Assembly: GCF_022668875.1 (NCBI RefSeq)
Contig: NZ_JAKGCR010000008.1
Coordinates: 62,001-126,000, forward strand
DNA: 64,000 nucleotides
Direction of reading: 5' to 3'
From: Domibacillus sp. PGB-M46
GTDB lineage: Bacteria; Bacillota; Bacilli; Bacillales; Domibacillaceae
A program made the position numbers and the translations under genes. Positions within the stretch are counted from its first letter, which is position 1, and each line of letters starts with the position of its first letter. Below, in pieces: positions 29,787 to 37,621 of the stretch. The notes under the pieces are model-generated. The model worked only from the letters and a program-made list of their open reading frames with translations, was not told the DNA's origin and ran no database searches.

Positions 29787-32318
29787 TCATTCTTTTTTCA
29801 GCCATTCTTTTTTCAGCTGTTCGGCATGGCTGGATAAATTCAACTGTGCCCGGCCGCTTTCTGCCTTGTCTGTATAAGAAACAAATTTATCCAAGAAGAA
29901 AACAGCTTGACTTGTTTCGCCTTTTTTATACTGGTGTAATGCTTGTTTTAATGCGTTGTCCAGCTTTTTGCCGATTGAATGGGAGATCTCTCCGGCCTCC
30001 AAATATTTGTCTACTAAAGCTTGAAGTGAACGAGCTGTTCCAGGCGTTTGATACTCGGGCTGTGGTACAGAAGACCAATCCGTATCCGATGCAAAGTAAA
30101 AGCTTGTGTACGCCGGCTGATTGTAGGCGGTGTTTTGTCCAGCAATACCCGTTCTGTACTGCGTATCATGCATCAGCGTATACATTTTCCGTTCTGTTTG
30201 CCCGGTGCTTGTGAATATGCGGATTGCACTGCTGTCCGCGGTCCGCAGCATCAGTTCCTCACGCCAGTCGCCAAATACATCCGCTACAAGAGACGGATTT
30301 CCTTTTGTACCGTTGTTTGTACGCGTATTTTCCGCTAGCAGCTTTCTTCCTTCCAGCCAGTCATTGATGCTTGGCGTGCCTTCCCCTGATCCATTTATAA
30401 TTTGCGTCGTCATATCGGGCGCCCATTTAATGTTCATATTCGTGCCGGGAATTTTCGTTCCGATTGCTTCGCCCTGGGCGGTCCGCAGGTCTATTGCCCA
30501 TGTTTCCAGCCCTCTTTTGGATGGATCAATGTCTCCCACCATGCCTCGTCCCGTGTCTTTGCCGGTATAAGCCCCGTAAATGACCCGGCCGGTTTTCGCA
30601 TCGCGCATCGCATAACCGTACGGAGCATAAGCGGCGCCTTCATGTACCATGAAGATTTCGAGTCCTTCCCGGTCCGGATCTATATCCGTTACGTGAATGG
30701 CATCACCATGGCCAAGCTTCGCGGTTGTTCCCGGCGCAGCGCTTTGTGCCGGCATTGTATCTGTGGAACTGTAAAGCAGACTGCCGTCATGATCAACCGT
30801 TGCCGATCCGTATACGATTTCCTGCTTCCCATCTCTGTCTACATCTGCTGTACTTAAGAAATGGGCACCCTGGTTAGCAAGTGCCCCGAGGGCCGGATCT
30901 TCACCGCTTGTTCCGTGCGGACTATCGTTAAAAGGATTTTTCATCGGTGTCCAGCCGCTGTCTGCTGTCCATACTTCGCGCAGCTTTTCTCCGTCCCAAT
31001 CATAGGAAACAAGAGCTGCACGTGTATAGTAGCCGCGTGCAAAAACGGCGGATGGTGTTTTGCCATTCAAGTATGCGACTCCTGCAAGAAACCGGTCGAC
31101 CCGATTGCCCGGTTCAATCCGGCTCATGGCATAATCTCCCCACATTAATCCATCGTCATGACGGCTGACTCCATAAGGGATGGTTTCCATCTCCGCACCG
31201 GTCTCCCCGTTAAATACCGTTATATATTCAGGGCCGCTTACAATAAAGCCTTCGAAATTTCGTAAATTGTTACGTGCACTTCTTGCCGGAGCATATACAT
31301 CCATAAAGTAGTCAGCTAATTTTTGAGCGTCTTCTCGAGACAACGGATACGTATATTTCGGCTCAATGCCAAAGCTTTCTTCCAATGTTTTCGGCCAGCT
31401 GCCACTTACAACTTCTTCATGCTTATGCCAATTCATAAACATCTCGACAACGTGATTGTAGTAATCTTCTTTGCTCATTCGGTAGTCATCAGTATGAGCA
31501 TAACCTGCTTCTATATCTTCCTTTGGCATCGTAATATATTTTTGGGATATCACATCCCCATTGTCGTTATAATGAATAATTTTGGTGCCTGGTGCCGTTT
31601 TAAACATTGACTCCGCTTTGCCGTCCCCGTCAAAGTCGTACACAAGAAATTGGGTATAGTGTGCACCCGAGCGAATATTGGCGCCGAGGTCAATCCGGTA
31701 TAAAAGCTTGCCTTCAAACGTATAACAGTCAATATAGGTATTGCCTGTGTAGCCAATCTGCGACACATCTTTTGAATTAGACGGGTCCCATTTGACGAAA
31801 AATTCATAGCGGCCGTCTCCATCTACATCACCGACACTCATGTCGTTCGCTGAATACGTATACCGTTCTCCGGCTGGTGTAACACCGTCTGCAGGCTTTT
31901 GCAGCTTTAAATCATGATATTGCTGCTTCCATGGCTGTACGGTATCACTTTGATTTAATTCTTTGCCGTTTTTAACTGCGCGGACAAAATAGGAAGCATT
32001 CGCTGTACCGGCTGGATCAACAAAATTAGTACTGTCATGAACAGCTGCGATTTTTTGTCCATTCTTATAGACATGAAAGTCTACACCTGTCATGCCTGTT
32101 TCGGCGTACCCATCCACTTCGTTTCCGAGGAGCCGCCAGCTGAGAAAGACACCACTTGATGTTGGAACAGCCTGCAGCCCTCTATCCAGTGCTTCGAGCT
32201 GTATAGCTGCGGGAGGCTGTGCTGTTTCTTCGCCTGCCGCATGAGCCGCCCCTGTCCATGAAGATAAAAGCAGCGGAAGCGCTGCAATAGGGGCGATCAT
32301 TTTCGATTTAATATACAT
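29787..32318 (-). CDS. yesW: Secreted rhamnogalacturonan lyase (PL11, YesW-like)
   Basis: 843 aa from ATG at 32318 (MYIKSKMIAPIAALPLLLSS), giving a Sec signal peptide that ends near AHAAGEE. The catalytic beta-propeller is recognised by YSANDMSVGDVDGDGRYEFF, FLVYDFDGDGKAESMFKT and STADVDRDGKQEIVYGSA with calcium-binding D-x-D-G-D repeats, and QHDGSLLYSS-like PL11 blocks. It cleaves the rhamnogalacturonan-I backbone of pectin outside the cell. A C-terminal 80-residue all-helical tail (KLDNALKQALHQYKKGETSQ and following) is extra to the catalytic domain, FIMS-like. It stands alone, without other pectin genes here. Confidence 0.93.
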   Translation of the reverse strand: MYIKSKMIAPIAALPLLLSSWTGAAHAAGEETAQPPAAIQLEALDRGLQAVPTSSGVFLSWRLLGNEVDGYAETGMTGVDFHVYKNGQKIAAVHDSTNFVDPAGTANASYFVRAVKNGKELNQSDTVQPWKQQYHDLKLQKPADGVTPAGERYTYSANDMSVGDVDGDGRYEFFVKWDPSNSKDVSQIGYTGNTYIDCYTFEGKLLYRIDLGANIRSGAHYTQFLVYDFDGDGKAESMFKTAPGTKIIHYNDNGDVISQKYITMPKEDIEAGYAHTDDYRMSKEDYYNHVVEMFMNWHKHEEVVSGSWPKTLEESFGIEPKYTYPLSREDAQKLADYFMDVYAPARSARNNLRNFEGFIVSGPEYITVFNGETGAEMETIPYGVSRHDDGLMWGDYAMSRIEPGNRVDRFLAGVAYLNGKTPSAVFARGYYTRAALVSYDWDGEKLREVWTADSGWTPMKNPFNDSPHGTSGEDPALGALANQGAHFLSTADVDRDGKQEIVYGSATVDHDGSLLYSSTDTMPAQSAAPGTTAKLGHGDAIHVTDIDPDREGLEIFMVHEGAAYAPYGYAMRDAKTGRVIYGAYTGKDTGRGMVGDIDPSKRGLETWAIDLRTAQGEAIGTKIPGTNMNIKWAPDMTTQIINGSGEGTPSINDWLEGRKLLAENTRTNNGTKGNPSLVADVFGDWREELMLRTADSSAIRIFTSTGQTERKMYTLMHDTQYRTGIAGQNTAYNQPAYTSFYFASDTDWSSVPQPEYQTPGTARSLQALVDKYLEAGEISHSIGKKLDNALKQALHQYKKGETSQAVFFLDKFVSYTDKAESGRAQLNLSSHAEQLKKEWLKKE

Positions 32319-32340
32319 GAACTTTTCCACCATCCTCTTT

Positions 32341-32354
32341 TGCAAGCGTTTTCA
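32341..32354 (-). promoter_or_regulatory. cre box of the PL11 gene
   Basis: On the minus strand TGAAAACGCTTGCA matches the CcpA consensus with one mismatch. It lies just upstream of the start, so glucose should repress the lyase. Confidence 0.65.
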
Positions 32355-32513
32355 AAATCCTCCCCCAGTATAAGTTGTTTATTAAATCCTTAACAGCTAA
32401 AAAGCAGATGAAATTGTTTAAAAAACCGGGGGACTTTTTTACATGAAAATCATTTTTCATTATGAGTTGACAGATTTGGAAACACCGGTTAAGATAATAC
32501 TTGTAACCGGTAA

Positions 32514-32528
32514 TGATAATCATTATCA
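32514..32528. promoter_or_regulatory. Perfect Fur box
   Basis: TGATAATCATTATCA matches the 7-1-7 Bacillus Fur consensus TGATAATNATTATCA at all positions. No iron-uptake gene lies on either side. Confidence 0.85.
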
Positions 32529-32565
32529 ATTTAGCTTTACCCCACCGATTCATTGTGCATTGTTT

Positions 32566-32600
32566 GGCGGTCCGAATGCCCATCTGGACCGCCCCCTTTT
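32566..32600 (+). terminator. Terminator of the candidate sRNA
   Basis: 8-bp perfect GC-rich stem with a 12-base loop and a following T-run (CCCTTTTTTGTT). Confidence 0.85.
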
Positions 32601-32722
32601 TTGTTCTTTTTTAATAAAATGTAAAAACTTTGTAAAGTTCTTCCCACCCTGTTTATTCCTTCTTGCATCTGGGAAGTAGATGACTGTTTTTCATTCTATC
32701 TTTTTTCAAGGAGGCGTCCGGT

Positions 32723-32893
32723 ATGGATTCTATACTGAAAAAGAAGTTTGCGGCCGGCGGAATCACTATGTTTTTAACGATTGGCGCTTTAGCAGGCTGC
32801 GGCGGTTCTGAGGAAGAAACGGACACGGATACAGATACCGGGGAAATGGAAACAGAGGAAACAGAAATGGAAGATGAAGAAGAAAGCAATTAA
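32723..32893 (+). CDS. Small acidic lipoprotein, 56 aa
   Basis: ATG at 32723 behind a strong AAGGAGG. MDSILKKKFAAGGITMFLTI then GALAGCGGSEEE: a basic N-terminus, a hydrophobic stretch and a lipobox LAGC, so the Cys near residue 26 should be lipidated. The rest is almost only Glu, Asp, Thr and Met (no folded domain). It should be anchored on the outer face of the cell membrane as an acidic tail. Possible roles are metal or cation binding; nothing proves it. It lies just downstream of the candidate Fur-controlled sRNA on the same strand and has its own terminator. Confidence 0.7.
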   Translation: MDSILKKKFAAGGITMFLTIGALAGCGGSEEETDTDTDTGEMETEETEMEDEEESN

Positions 32894-32902
32894 TGTAAAT
32901 AA

Positions 32903-32931
32903 AAGCCCGGACTTTTATCTGGTCCGGGCTT
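32903..32931. terminator. Terminator after the small lipoprotein
   Basis: 10-bp stem AAGCCCGGAC / GTCCGGGCTT with a 9-base loop. The T-run is better on the minus strand, but it lies 10 bp after the lipoprotein stop and probably acts there. Confidence 0.65.
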
Positions 32932-33018
32932 GGCTGCGTGTTTGGAACTTTTTTGAAAATAAACGGGTCATCCAATGCTATACGTATGTTATTTTAAATG
33001 GTTTCATTTCAACGTAAA

Positions 33019-33049
33019 AAAACAGGCAGCCATTGCAGCTGCCCGTTTT
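33019..33049 (-). terminator. Terminator of the STAS protein gene
   Basis: Stem of about 12 bp around GGCAGC / GCTGCC with a 7-base loop, followed on the minus strand by a T-run, 3 bp past the stop. Confidence 0.8.
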
Positions 33050-33051
33050 GC

Positions 33052-33915
33052 TTATTTTCCAACTCCAAGATACGTAAGTGCCTGCGGAAGACCGTGAAAT
33101 GTTTCAAGCCGGCTGAAATCCAGCCCTAACTGAATTGCTGTCTGTGCTGTTTCCGGCCGCATGCCGGATACGACCGTTTGAATGCCAAGGAGCTGCAGCG
33201 ACTGCGTTAAGCTAAATAACTGGTTGGCCACAAAGGTGTCAATCACTTTCATGCCGGAAAAGTCTATCACCAAATGACCTACTTGCTGTTTGGCACATTT
33301 TACTGGGATGGATTCAAGCAAAGACTGAGCTCTTTTTTCATCCATCGCACCGATCAAAGGCAAAATGGCGATTCTTTTGGAAATCGGGATTACCGGCGCA
33401 TCAATTTCCTCAATCAGCTGCTCCTGTCCCTGCAGACGGCTGCGGGTTAAATAATAGTAACGGGTAGAAAACTCAATGGCCAGCGTATCTAAAATGGAAT
33501 GGTATACGGCACTCCAGTTTAAAATATCTTTTTTACCGATGTCTTCTTTCTCTAAACTGTATTCTGTGATAAAGTCCCACATCAGGTTTCTTGTTTTGTT
33601 AAGTGCCGCAATGACTTCATAAATGGGTGTATCCCATTCCAGGCGGGTATTTACCACAATCTCGGTCCATTCCTTCAAGTTTTGTTCAAATAATGTTTGA
33701 TCCGGCAAAAAACCGCTTGCGATCGTATGAATAGTAAAAAGATGCTGTTCTTTTAATTCTTTTTGAATTACAGAGCCGGCATTTTTTGCGTAAACAGACC
33801 TGCCTGTTTTTTTTCTCGCTTCAAACCATTTTTTGCTTATATCAGCCGCATTCAAACGGATTGCTTCATAAAGAGCCTGGTCTTTTTTCTCCAATTCTTT
33901 TTCCTCCATCGCCAT
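33052..33915 (-). CDS. RsbR-like STAS domain protein
   Basis: 287 aa. The N-terminal half is helical (non-heme globin-like RsbR sensor region), the C-terminal about 110 residues form a STAS domain (RIAILPLIGAMDEKRAQSLL, LVIDFSGMKVIDTFVANQLF, GIQTVVSGMRPETAQTAIQL). RsbR paralogues sit in the stressosome, which controls the SigB stress response; phosphorylation occurs on Ser/Thr in the STAS domain. The first site here is a Ser (DFSG) where B. subtilis RsbRA has Thr. No rsb partner genes are adjacent. Confidence 0.8.
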   Translation of the reverse strand: MAMEEKELEKKDQALYEAIRLNAADISKKWFEARKKTGRSVYAKNAGSVIQKELKEQHLFTIHTIASGFLPDQTLFEQNLKEWTEIVVNTRLEWDTPIYEVIAALNKTRNLMWDFITEYSLEKEDIGKKDILNWSAVYHSILDTLAIEFSTRYYYLTRSRLQGQEQLIEEIDAPVIPISKRIAILPLIGAMDEKRAQSLLESIPVKCAKQQVGHLVIDFSGMKVIDTFVANQLFSLTQSLQLLGIQTVVSGMRPETAQTAIQLGLDFSRLETFHGLPQALTYLGVGK

Positions 33916-34032
33916 GTTCTTTCTTCCTATTTATTATACCGCTTTCCCCACCAAAGAAACGATAAAACCAAGTCAAAAAAAGACGGATGCGGATGCTCAT
34001 ATGCTATACTGAAACAAGAGGGGCGGATGAAC

Positions 34033-34356
34033 ATGGAAATCACAATTACACCGGCAGCGGCCGAAAAAATACATGCACTAAAAAACCGGGAGAACGGTAT
34101 ATTAAAGCTAAAATGGGATACAGAAGGAAACGGATGCGTGCTAAACGGCATTCCAACGCTTTGGTATGTGGATGAAGCTGATCCGGACCACGACGTGCTG
34201 CTTCAAACAAATGCGATGCCGATTTTAGTGGAAAAGCCGAAGATGGTTTTTTACGACGAAGCGGTTAAAATTGATTTTTCTCAGGAAGCCAACACATTTC
34301 AGCTGAAAAGCGCAAATCAAATGCTGAACGGCAGAATGGCTTTTCGCAATAAATAA
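34033..34356 (+). CDS. HesB/YadR-like Fe-S protein (YqkB-like)
   Basis: 107 aa from the second of two close in-frame ATGs; GAGGGG is 9 bases before it, while the first ATG is too near. MEITITPAAAEKIHAL is a typical HesB-like start. The family usually has three Cys for cluster binding; here only one is visible (EGNGCVLNGIP), as in the YqkB subgroup that lacks the C-terminal CGC motif. So it is unlikely to carry a cluster by itself. It stands alone between two genes of the other strand. Confidence 0.75.
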   Translation: MEITITPAAAEKIHALKNRENGILKLKWDTEGNGCVLNGIPTLWYVDEADPDHDVLLQTNAMPILVEKPKMVFYDEAVKIDFSQEANTFQLKSANQMLNGRMAFRNK

Positions 34357-34385
34357 AAAAGGCGGCTGCTTCGGCAGGCCGCTTT
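34357..34385. terminator. Shared terminator between convergent genes
   Basis: AAAGGCGGC ... GCCGCTTTTT hairpin between the HesB-like gene (plus) and the metallophosphoesterase (minus). Confidence 0.75.
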
Positions 34386-35213
34386 TTATTTCGCTTGTTT
34401 GAGGTTTACAACGACGATTTCCGGACGGTTAAAGATACGCTGTGGAGCCAGGCTGTTGCCCAGCCCGCGATTGACCACCATTGTAGAAGACCCAAGCATA
34501 TGGGCGCCGGCCGTATAAGGAGGAAAAAAACCCTGCCCCGGGGCAAATAAGCCGCCTGCAAAAGGCAGCCGTACCTGGCCGCCGTGCGCATGCCCTGTAA
34601 AAATCAAGTCCATTTGAGCCTCAGCATAAAGGGAAAAAAGCTCAGGACGATGGGAAAGCAAAACCGTATACCGATCCCGCTGTTTAATGCTCTGTTTTGC
34701 TTGCTGTATGGCTTCACCCGTTTCAATCCTAGTCGGATCATCAATCCCCATGAGATTGATCGCTTCTCCATCCCGCTGAAGAACCATACTTTCATTTTGA
34801 AGCACATGAACCCCCATTTTTTGAAGCCGATCTTTTTTTGCTGCAAAGTCCCCTTCCTCATGATTACCGGTAACAAAATAAACGGGTGCAATGTTGACCA
34901 TTTTCCTCATTAAATCATAGCCCGCTGCTTCACCGCCCTGCCTAAGATCAATTAAGTCGCCTGTATATACAATTATATCCGGTTTTTCCCGTTTCACCTT
35001 TTCGGCAAGTACTTGCTGATGTTCCCCAAATGATTCGCTGTGCAGGTCTGATAACTGTACAATCCGGTATCCATTAAAGGCAGCTGGAATTTTTTCCGAT
35101 TGTACTTGTAGTGCTGTAACAGTTAAGACATTATTTTGTATGTAGAAAAACAGCCCCAGGAGGAAGAGAAAAAGAAACAAAAGAATAAGACGCTTGCTAT
35201 TTCGCCGCTTCAC
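34386..35213 (-). CDS. Membrane-anchored metallophosphoesterase
   Basis: 275 aa: one N-terminal transmembrane helix (residues 8-26), then a calcineurin-like phosphoesterase domain facing the outside (YkuE/YaeI type). All metal motifs are present: QLSDLHSESFG (D-x-H), YTGDLIDLR (GD), VTGNHEEGDF (GNHE), LLSHRPELF and TGHAHGGQVRLPF (GHxH). The family is linked to cell envelope phosphate-ester hydrolysis; substrate unknown. It overlaps the GNAT gene upstream by 17 bp. Confidence 0.88.
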   Translation of the reverse strand: MKRRNSKRLILLFLFLFLLGLFFYIQNNVLTVTALQVQSEKIPAAFNGYRIVQLSDLHSESFGEHQQVLAEKVKREKPDIIVYTGDLIDLRQGGEAAGYDLMRKMVNIAPVYFVTGNHEEGDFAAKKDRLQKMGVHVLQNESMVLQRDGEAINLMGIDDPTRIETGEAIQQAKQSIKQRDRYTVLLSHRPELFSLYAEAQMDLIFTGHAHGGQVRLPFAGGLFAPGQGFFPPYTAGAHMLGSSTMVVNRGLGNSLAPQRIFNRPEIVVVNLKQAK

Positions 35214-35742
35214 GTTCGTCTCTCCCCTTCCATTCTTCCTCCAGCAGGCTCATTTCCCAAAGACTCCAATACTCCTGCCCGCACTTGCGTACATCGCGAA
35301 GCAGCCCTTCTTTTTGAAAGCCCACTTTTTCATAGCAGGCAATCGCTGCATGATTAAAATCAAAGACCCCAAGACTGACACGGTGCATTTTAAAGGTGCA
35401 AAAAGCGAGCTCGGCTGCTGCTTCAATCAAGCAGGCACCGAGGCCACGGCCGCGCATAGATTCGTCACCGATCAGGACTTTTCCAATCCGTGCAGAGTCA
35501 TTGCGCCGGTCGAGTTTTAATGAAAGATGTCCAATCATTTTCCCGGTTTCCTGCTCAATGGCTTTGAAAACAAAGGTATCTGAAGATGGCTGATTGGCTC
35601 CTTTTATGTATTGTTCAAGCTGATAAACGTGAAGCGGAAATTCAAAAGAAGAACCCGCCCACTGAATCATAAAAGCCTCACTTGAAATCCATTGCATCAG
35701 CGTGCCGAAATCTTCCCGTGTAAAATGCGCAAGTTTAATCAT
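35197..35742 (-). CDS. GNAT acetyltransferase (RimJ/RimL type)
   Basis: 181 aa. The acetyl-CoA site is GDESMRGRGLGACLIEAAAE (R-G-x-G-x-G/A). HRVSLGVFDFNHAAIACYEK and GFQKEG form motif B typical of RimJ/RimL-like N-terminal acetyltransferases. It is co-transcribed with the metallophosphoesterase; the substrate is unknown. Confidence 0.85.
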   Translation of the reverse strand: MIKLAHFTREDFGTLMQWISSEAFMIQWAGSSFEFPLHVYQLEQYIKGANQPSSDTFVFKAIEQETGKMIGHLSLKLDRRNDSARIGKVLIGDESMRGRGLGACLIEAAAELAFCTFKMHRVSLGVFDFNHAAIACYEKVGFQKEGLLRDVRKCGQEYWSLWEMSLLEEEWKGRDEREAAK

Positions 35743-35820
35743 TTAATGCCTCCGTCCGCTGCATCATCTAAGTATCCCAATCACAGAATGGATGTTTAAA
35801 CCCAAATGAAGAGAATTAAA

Positions 35821-35850
35821 AAAGCGGGCTTCCCGGCAAAACCCGCCCTT
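35821..35850 (-). terminator. Terminator of the DinB-like gene
   Basis: AAAGCGGG ... CCCGCCCTTT hairpin with a T-run on the minus strand just after the stop. Confidence 0.75.
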
Positions 35851-35854
35851 TCAC

Positions 35855-36325
35855 CTACAATACACGCTTAATTGACTTAATTGTTTCAGCGTGAAGCCCC
35901 TCATGGTGAAGGCTGTATGTCAGCATTTCTTCAACCGATGAAAGCGTTAAGCCGGCTGAGGTGGTAAATGGCTCGGCAAGCGGGTGCGGCAGGCGGTGTG
36001 CTGTCTGCCGCTTAATCCGTTCTGTCTGGTCTTTTAAAAGCACACGCAGTTCATCCATTTTCGGCACTCCGCCCTGCCAGTCAGCTGGCTTTGTACCGCG
36101 TCCAAACCAGCTGTTAAACTCGTCCGGCATCACCATTTTATCACCGGTAAAATGGAAGCCGAACCGCTCTTGGACCAAATAAATATGTCCGAGATTCCAC
36201 TTAATATTGTTATTGAATCCAGCTGGCACAAGATGCGAGGTTTCTTCATCAATTCCTTCTGTTTCTTTAAGTGTCAGCTTGCGAACAAATGCTAACTGGT
36301 TAAATAAAAAATGATCCATGTCCAT
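35855..36325 (-). CDS. DinB-like protein
   Basis: 156 aa four-helix-bundle protein of the DinB/YfiT family. The three metal-binding histidines are candidates in LGHIYLVQERFG, LPHPLAEPF and LHHEGLHAETIKSI. Members include thiol S-transferases (bacillithiol transferases such as BstA), so a detoxification role is likely. It is one of two short genes on this strand with the GNAT gene upstream (20 bp). Confidence 0.8.
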   Translation of the reverse strand: MDMDHFLFNQLAFVRKLTLKETEGIDEETSHLVPAGFNNNIKWNLGHIYLVQERFGFHFTGDKMVMPDEFNSWFGRGTKPADWQGGVPKMDELRVLLKDQTERIKRQTAHRLPHPLAEPFTTSAGLTLSSVEEMLTYSLHHEGLHAETIKSIKRVL

Positions 36326-36345
36326 GTCTCCTTTTTGCTGCTGTT

Positions 36346-36741
36346 CTACTTTTTACGCGGTATGAGAAAAGCTTTATCCACCCGTTCATAGCCCTGTTTT
36401 GGATAAAAATCGATTGCTTCCGGCGCGGATAGAAGCACAAGCGCCACTTCATCGCTCAGCTCCGCTTTTACGTGCTTTAAAAGCGCCGCACCGATTCCCT
36501 GTCCTTGATGCTCTTTTTTAACAGCCAAATCGGAAATATAAGCACAGTATGAAAAGTCCGTGAGTACGCGCGCGATTCCAATCAGTTCCTGCTCCTGCCA
36601 TGCTTCGGCTATCAGATCCGCATGGTCAATCATTTTCTGCAGACGAAGCAGATCGTCTGCCGGGCGGCGAATACCGGAGGATTGAAACACCTCCGCCAGC
36701 TGAGCAGCCGCAATGCCCGTATTCAGTCGATATGTAACCAT
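36346..36741 (-). CDS. GNAT family acetyltransferase
   Basis: 131 aa starting MVTYRLNTGI; an upstream in-frame ATG exists but GGAGGGAAGG is better placed for this one. The acetyl-CoA motif is EHQGQGIGAALLKHVKAELS and the C-terminal YERVDKAFLIPRKK closes the fold. Substrate unknown. Together with the DinB-like gene it may form a small resistance unit. Confidence 0.8.
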   Translation of the reverse strand: MVTYRLNTGIAAAQLAEVFQSSGIRRPADDLLRLQKMIDHADLIAEAWQEQELIGIARVLTDFSYCAYISDLAVKKEHQGQGIGAALLKHVKAELSDEVALVLLSAPEAIDFYPKQGYERVDKAFLIPRKK

Positions 36742-36825
36742 GTTAAAAGCCTTCCCTCCCGCCTCCGCCATCTTTTCTTGTTCTACATTATAAGCTTTTA
36801 TACACGTTTTTCCAATTAAGAGAAA

Positions 36826-37316
36826 GAAGCTGTCTCGTATATTGACAGCTACAGTGTGTAGACAAAGTCTTTCGTTTTTAAAAAAGAGCCGATAAGTGAA
36901 GCCTGCCGGACTTCGCGCATCCTAAGGCAGTGCGGGAGCTCCCTCGGCCGCGCCTGCGGGGTCTCCCGGCTCACTGTACTTCCCGCAGGAGTCTTCGTCC
37001 GGCAGGTTCACTAGGTGTTATTGAACAATAATAAGCAAGGATTGAATAGACATTTTCTCTTTTTTTAAACAGAAAGATACGACCTTATTAGTACTATACT
37101 ATCTGGTCGCAAGCCACTTGGCGGCGGGAGGGCGGCGCAGACTCCTATGGGACTAGCTGGAAGCTGAGACCGGTGAAGCCGCCAGACGAAGCCGGGCTCA
37201 GCGCCTGCCCCATGGAAAGCGGAGCTGCCCGGACGCCGCAGGCCCATCCCATTCATGTGCATAGTTATCAATATTATCTGCCTACAGTATGAAGCTGTCT
37301 CGTATAAAGACAGCTT
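36826..37316 (+). repeat. Interspersed non-coding repeat, copy 2 with insert
   Basis: About 490 bases. It shares its left block (from 36861), its middle block (GAATAGACATTTTCTC, ACAGAAAGATACG) and its right block (GAAGCCGGGCTCAGCGCCTG, CCCCAT) with the copy at 12974-13268. Between the left and middle blocks it carries an extra imperfect palindrome of about 110 bases (36900-37010) with arms GCCTGCCGGAC and GTCCGGCAGG. A small hairpin, AAGCTGTCTCGTAT...GACAGCT, occurs at both ends (36827-36850 and 37292-37316), so the copy seems bounded by a duplicated hairpin. Non-coding. Confidence 0.75.
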
Positions 37317-37321
37317 TTTTC

Positions 37322-37600
37322 TTACATCGTCTGTTCTGCTTTTTCTAATGGATTAGTAGTCAGCTTTGCCAAGCTCTCGGCTGTCTGGCTGATTTCCTGT
37401 ATAGAAAGAACCATTTGATCCAGGTCTTCTTTATTGCGGCCAAACATCGTTAAGCAGCTTTCCACTTCCATTTTAACCGTTGCCAGGCCGCCCTTTACTT
37501 GCTGCAGTTTCAGCTGCGACTGTCCGTTTGATTGATTCACATCTTCCATCGCACTGACAAGCCGGGTACTATTCAGGTTGTTTTGAACAATTAACTCGTT
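37322..37600 (-). pseudogene. Fragment of a chemoreceptor-like protein
   Basis: Codes for about 75-95 residues of coiled-coil sequence: NLNSTRLVSAMEDVNQSN, SIQEISQTAESLAKLTTNPL and a stop. This resembles the far C-terminal part of methyl-accepting chemotaxis proteins. There is no start codon with a ribosome binding site. The frame continues upstream to the TAA that ends the phosphodiesterase gene, so it is a 5'-truncated remnant. Confidence 0.55.
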
Positions 37601-37621
37601 AATATATATACATCCAAGAAT

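Larger units (their letters stand above)
32502..32600 (+). ncRNA. Candidate Fur-controlled small RNA
   Basis: The Fur box at 32514-32528 is followed, with no ORF, by a GC-rich hairpin (GGCGGTCC 32566-32573, GGACCGCC 32586-32593) and then a T-run (CCCTTTTTTG), a complete rho-independent terminator. Two promoter placements are possible: TTGACA (32467) with TAAGAT (32490), or TTGTAA (32501) with TATCAA (32524), the second having the Fur box across it. The predicted RNA has a C-rich unpaired stretch (TTTACCCCACCG at about 32535), like the pairing segments of FsrA-type sRNAs of Bacilli. The RNA itself is inferred. Confidence 0.5.
32355..32722. other. Regulatory region with Fur box and candidate sRNA
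   Basis: About 370 bases without a protein gene between the PL11 gene and the small lipoprotein. It contains the PL11 promoter region, an inverted TGAAAATCATTTTTCA stretch at about 32444-32460, a plus-strand TTGACA (32467-32472), the perfect Fur box and a plus-strand terminator (32566-32600). Confidence 0.5.

Noticed and set aside
32444-32460. Second Fur box TGAAAATCATTTTTCA
   Set aside because: It resembles the consensus only loosely and has the wrong spacing; kept only as a note in the region entry.
36900-37320. Minus-strand open frames in the repeat as genes
   Set aside because: They lack ribosome binding sites, have low-complexity Arg/Pro/Ser composition and differ in frame between the two repeat copies.
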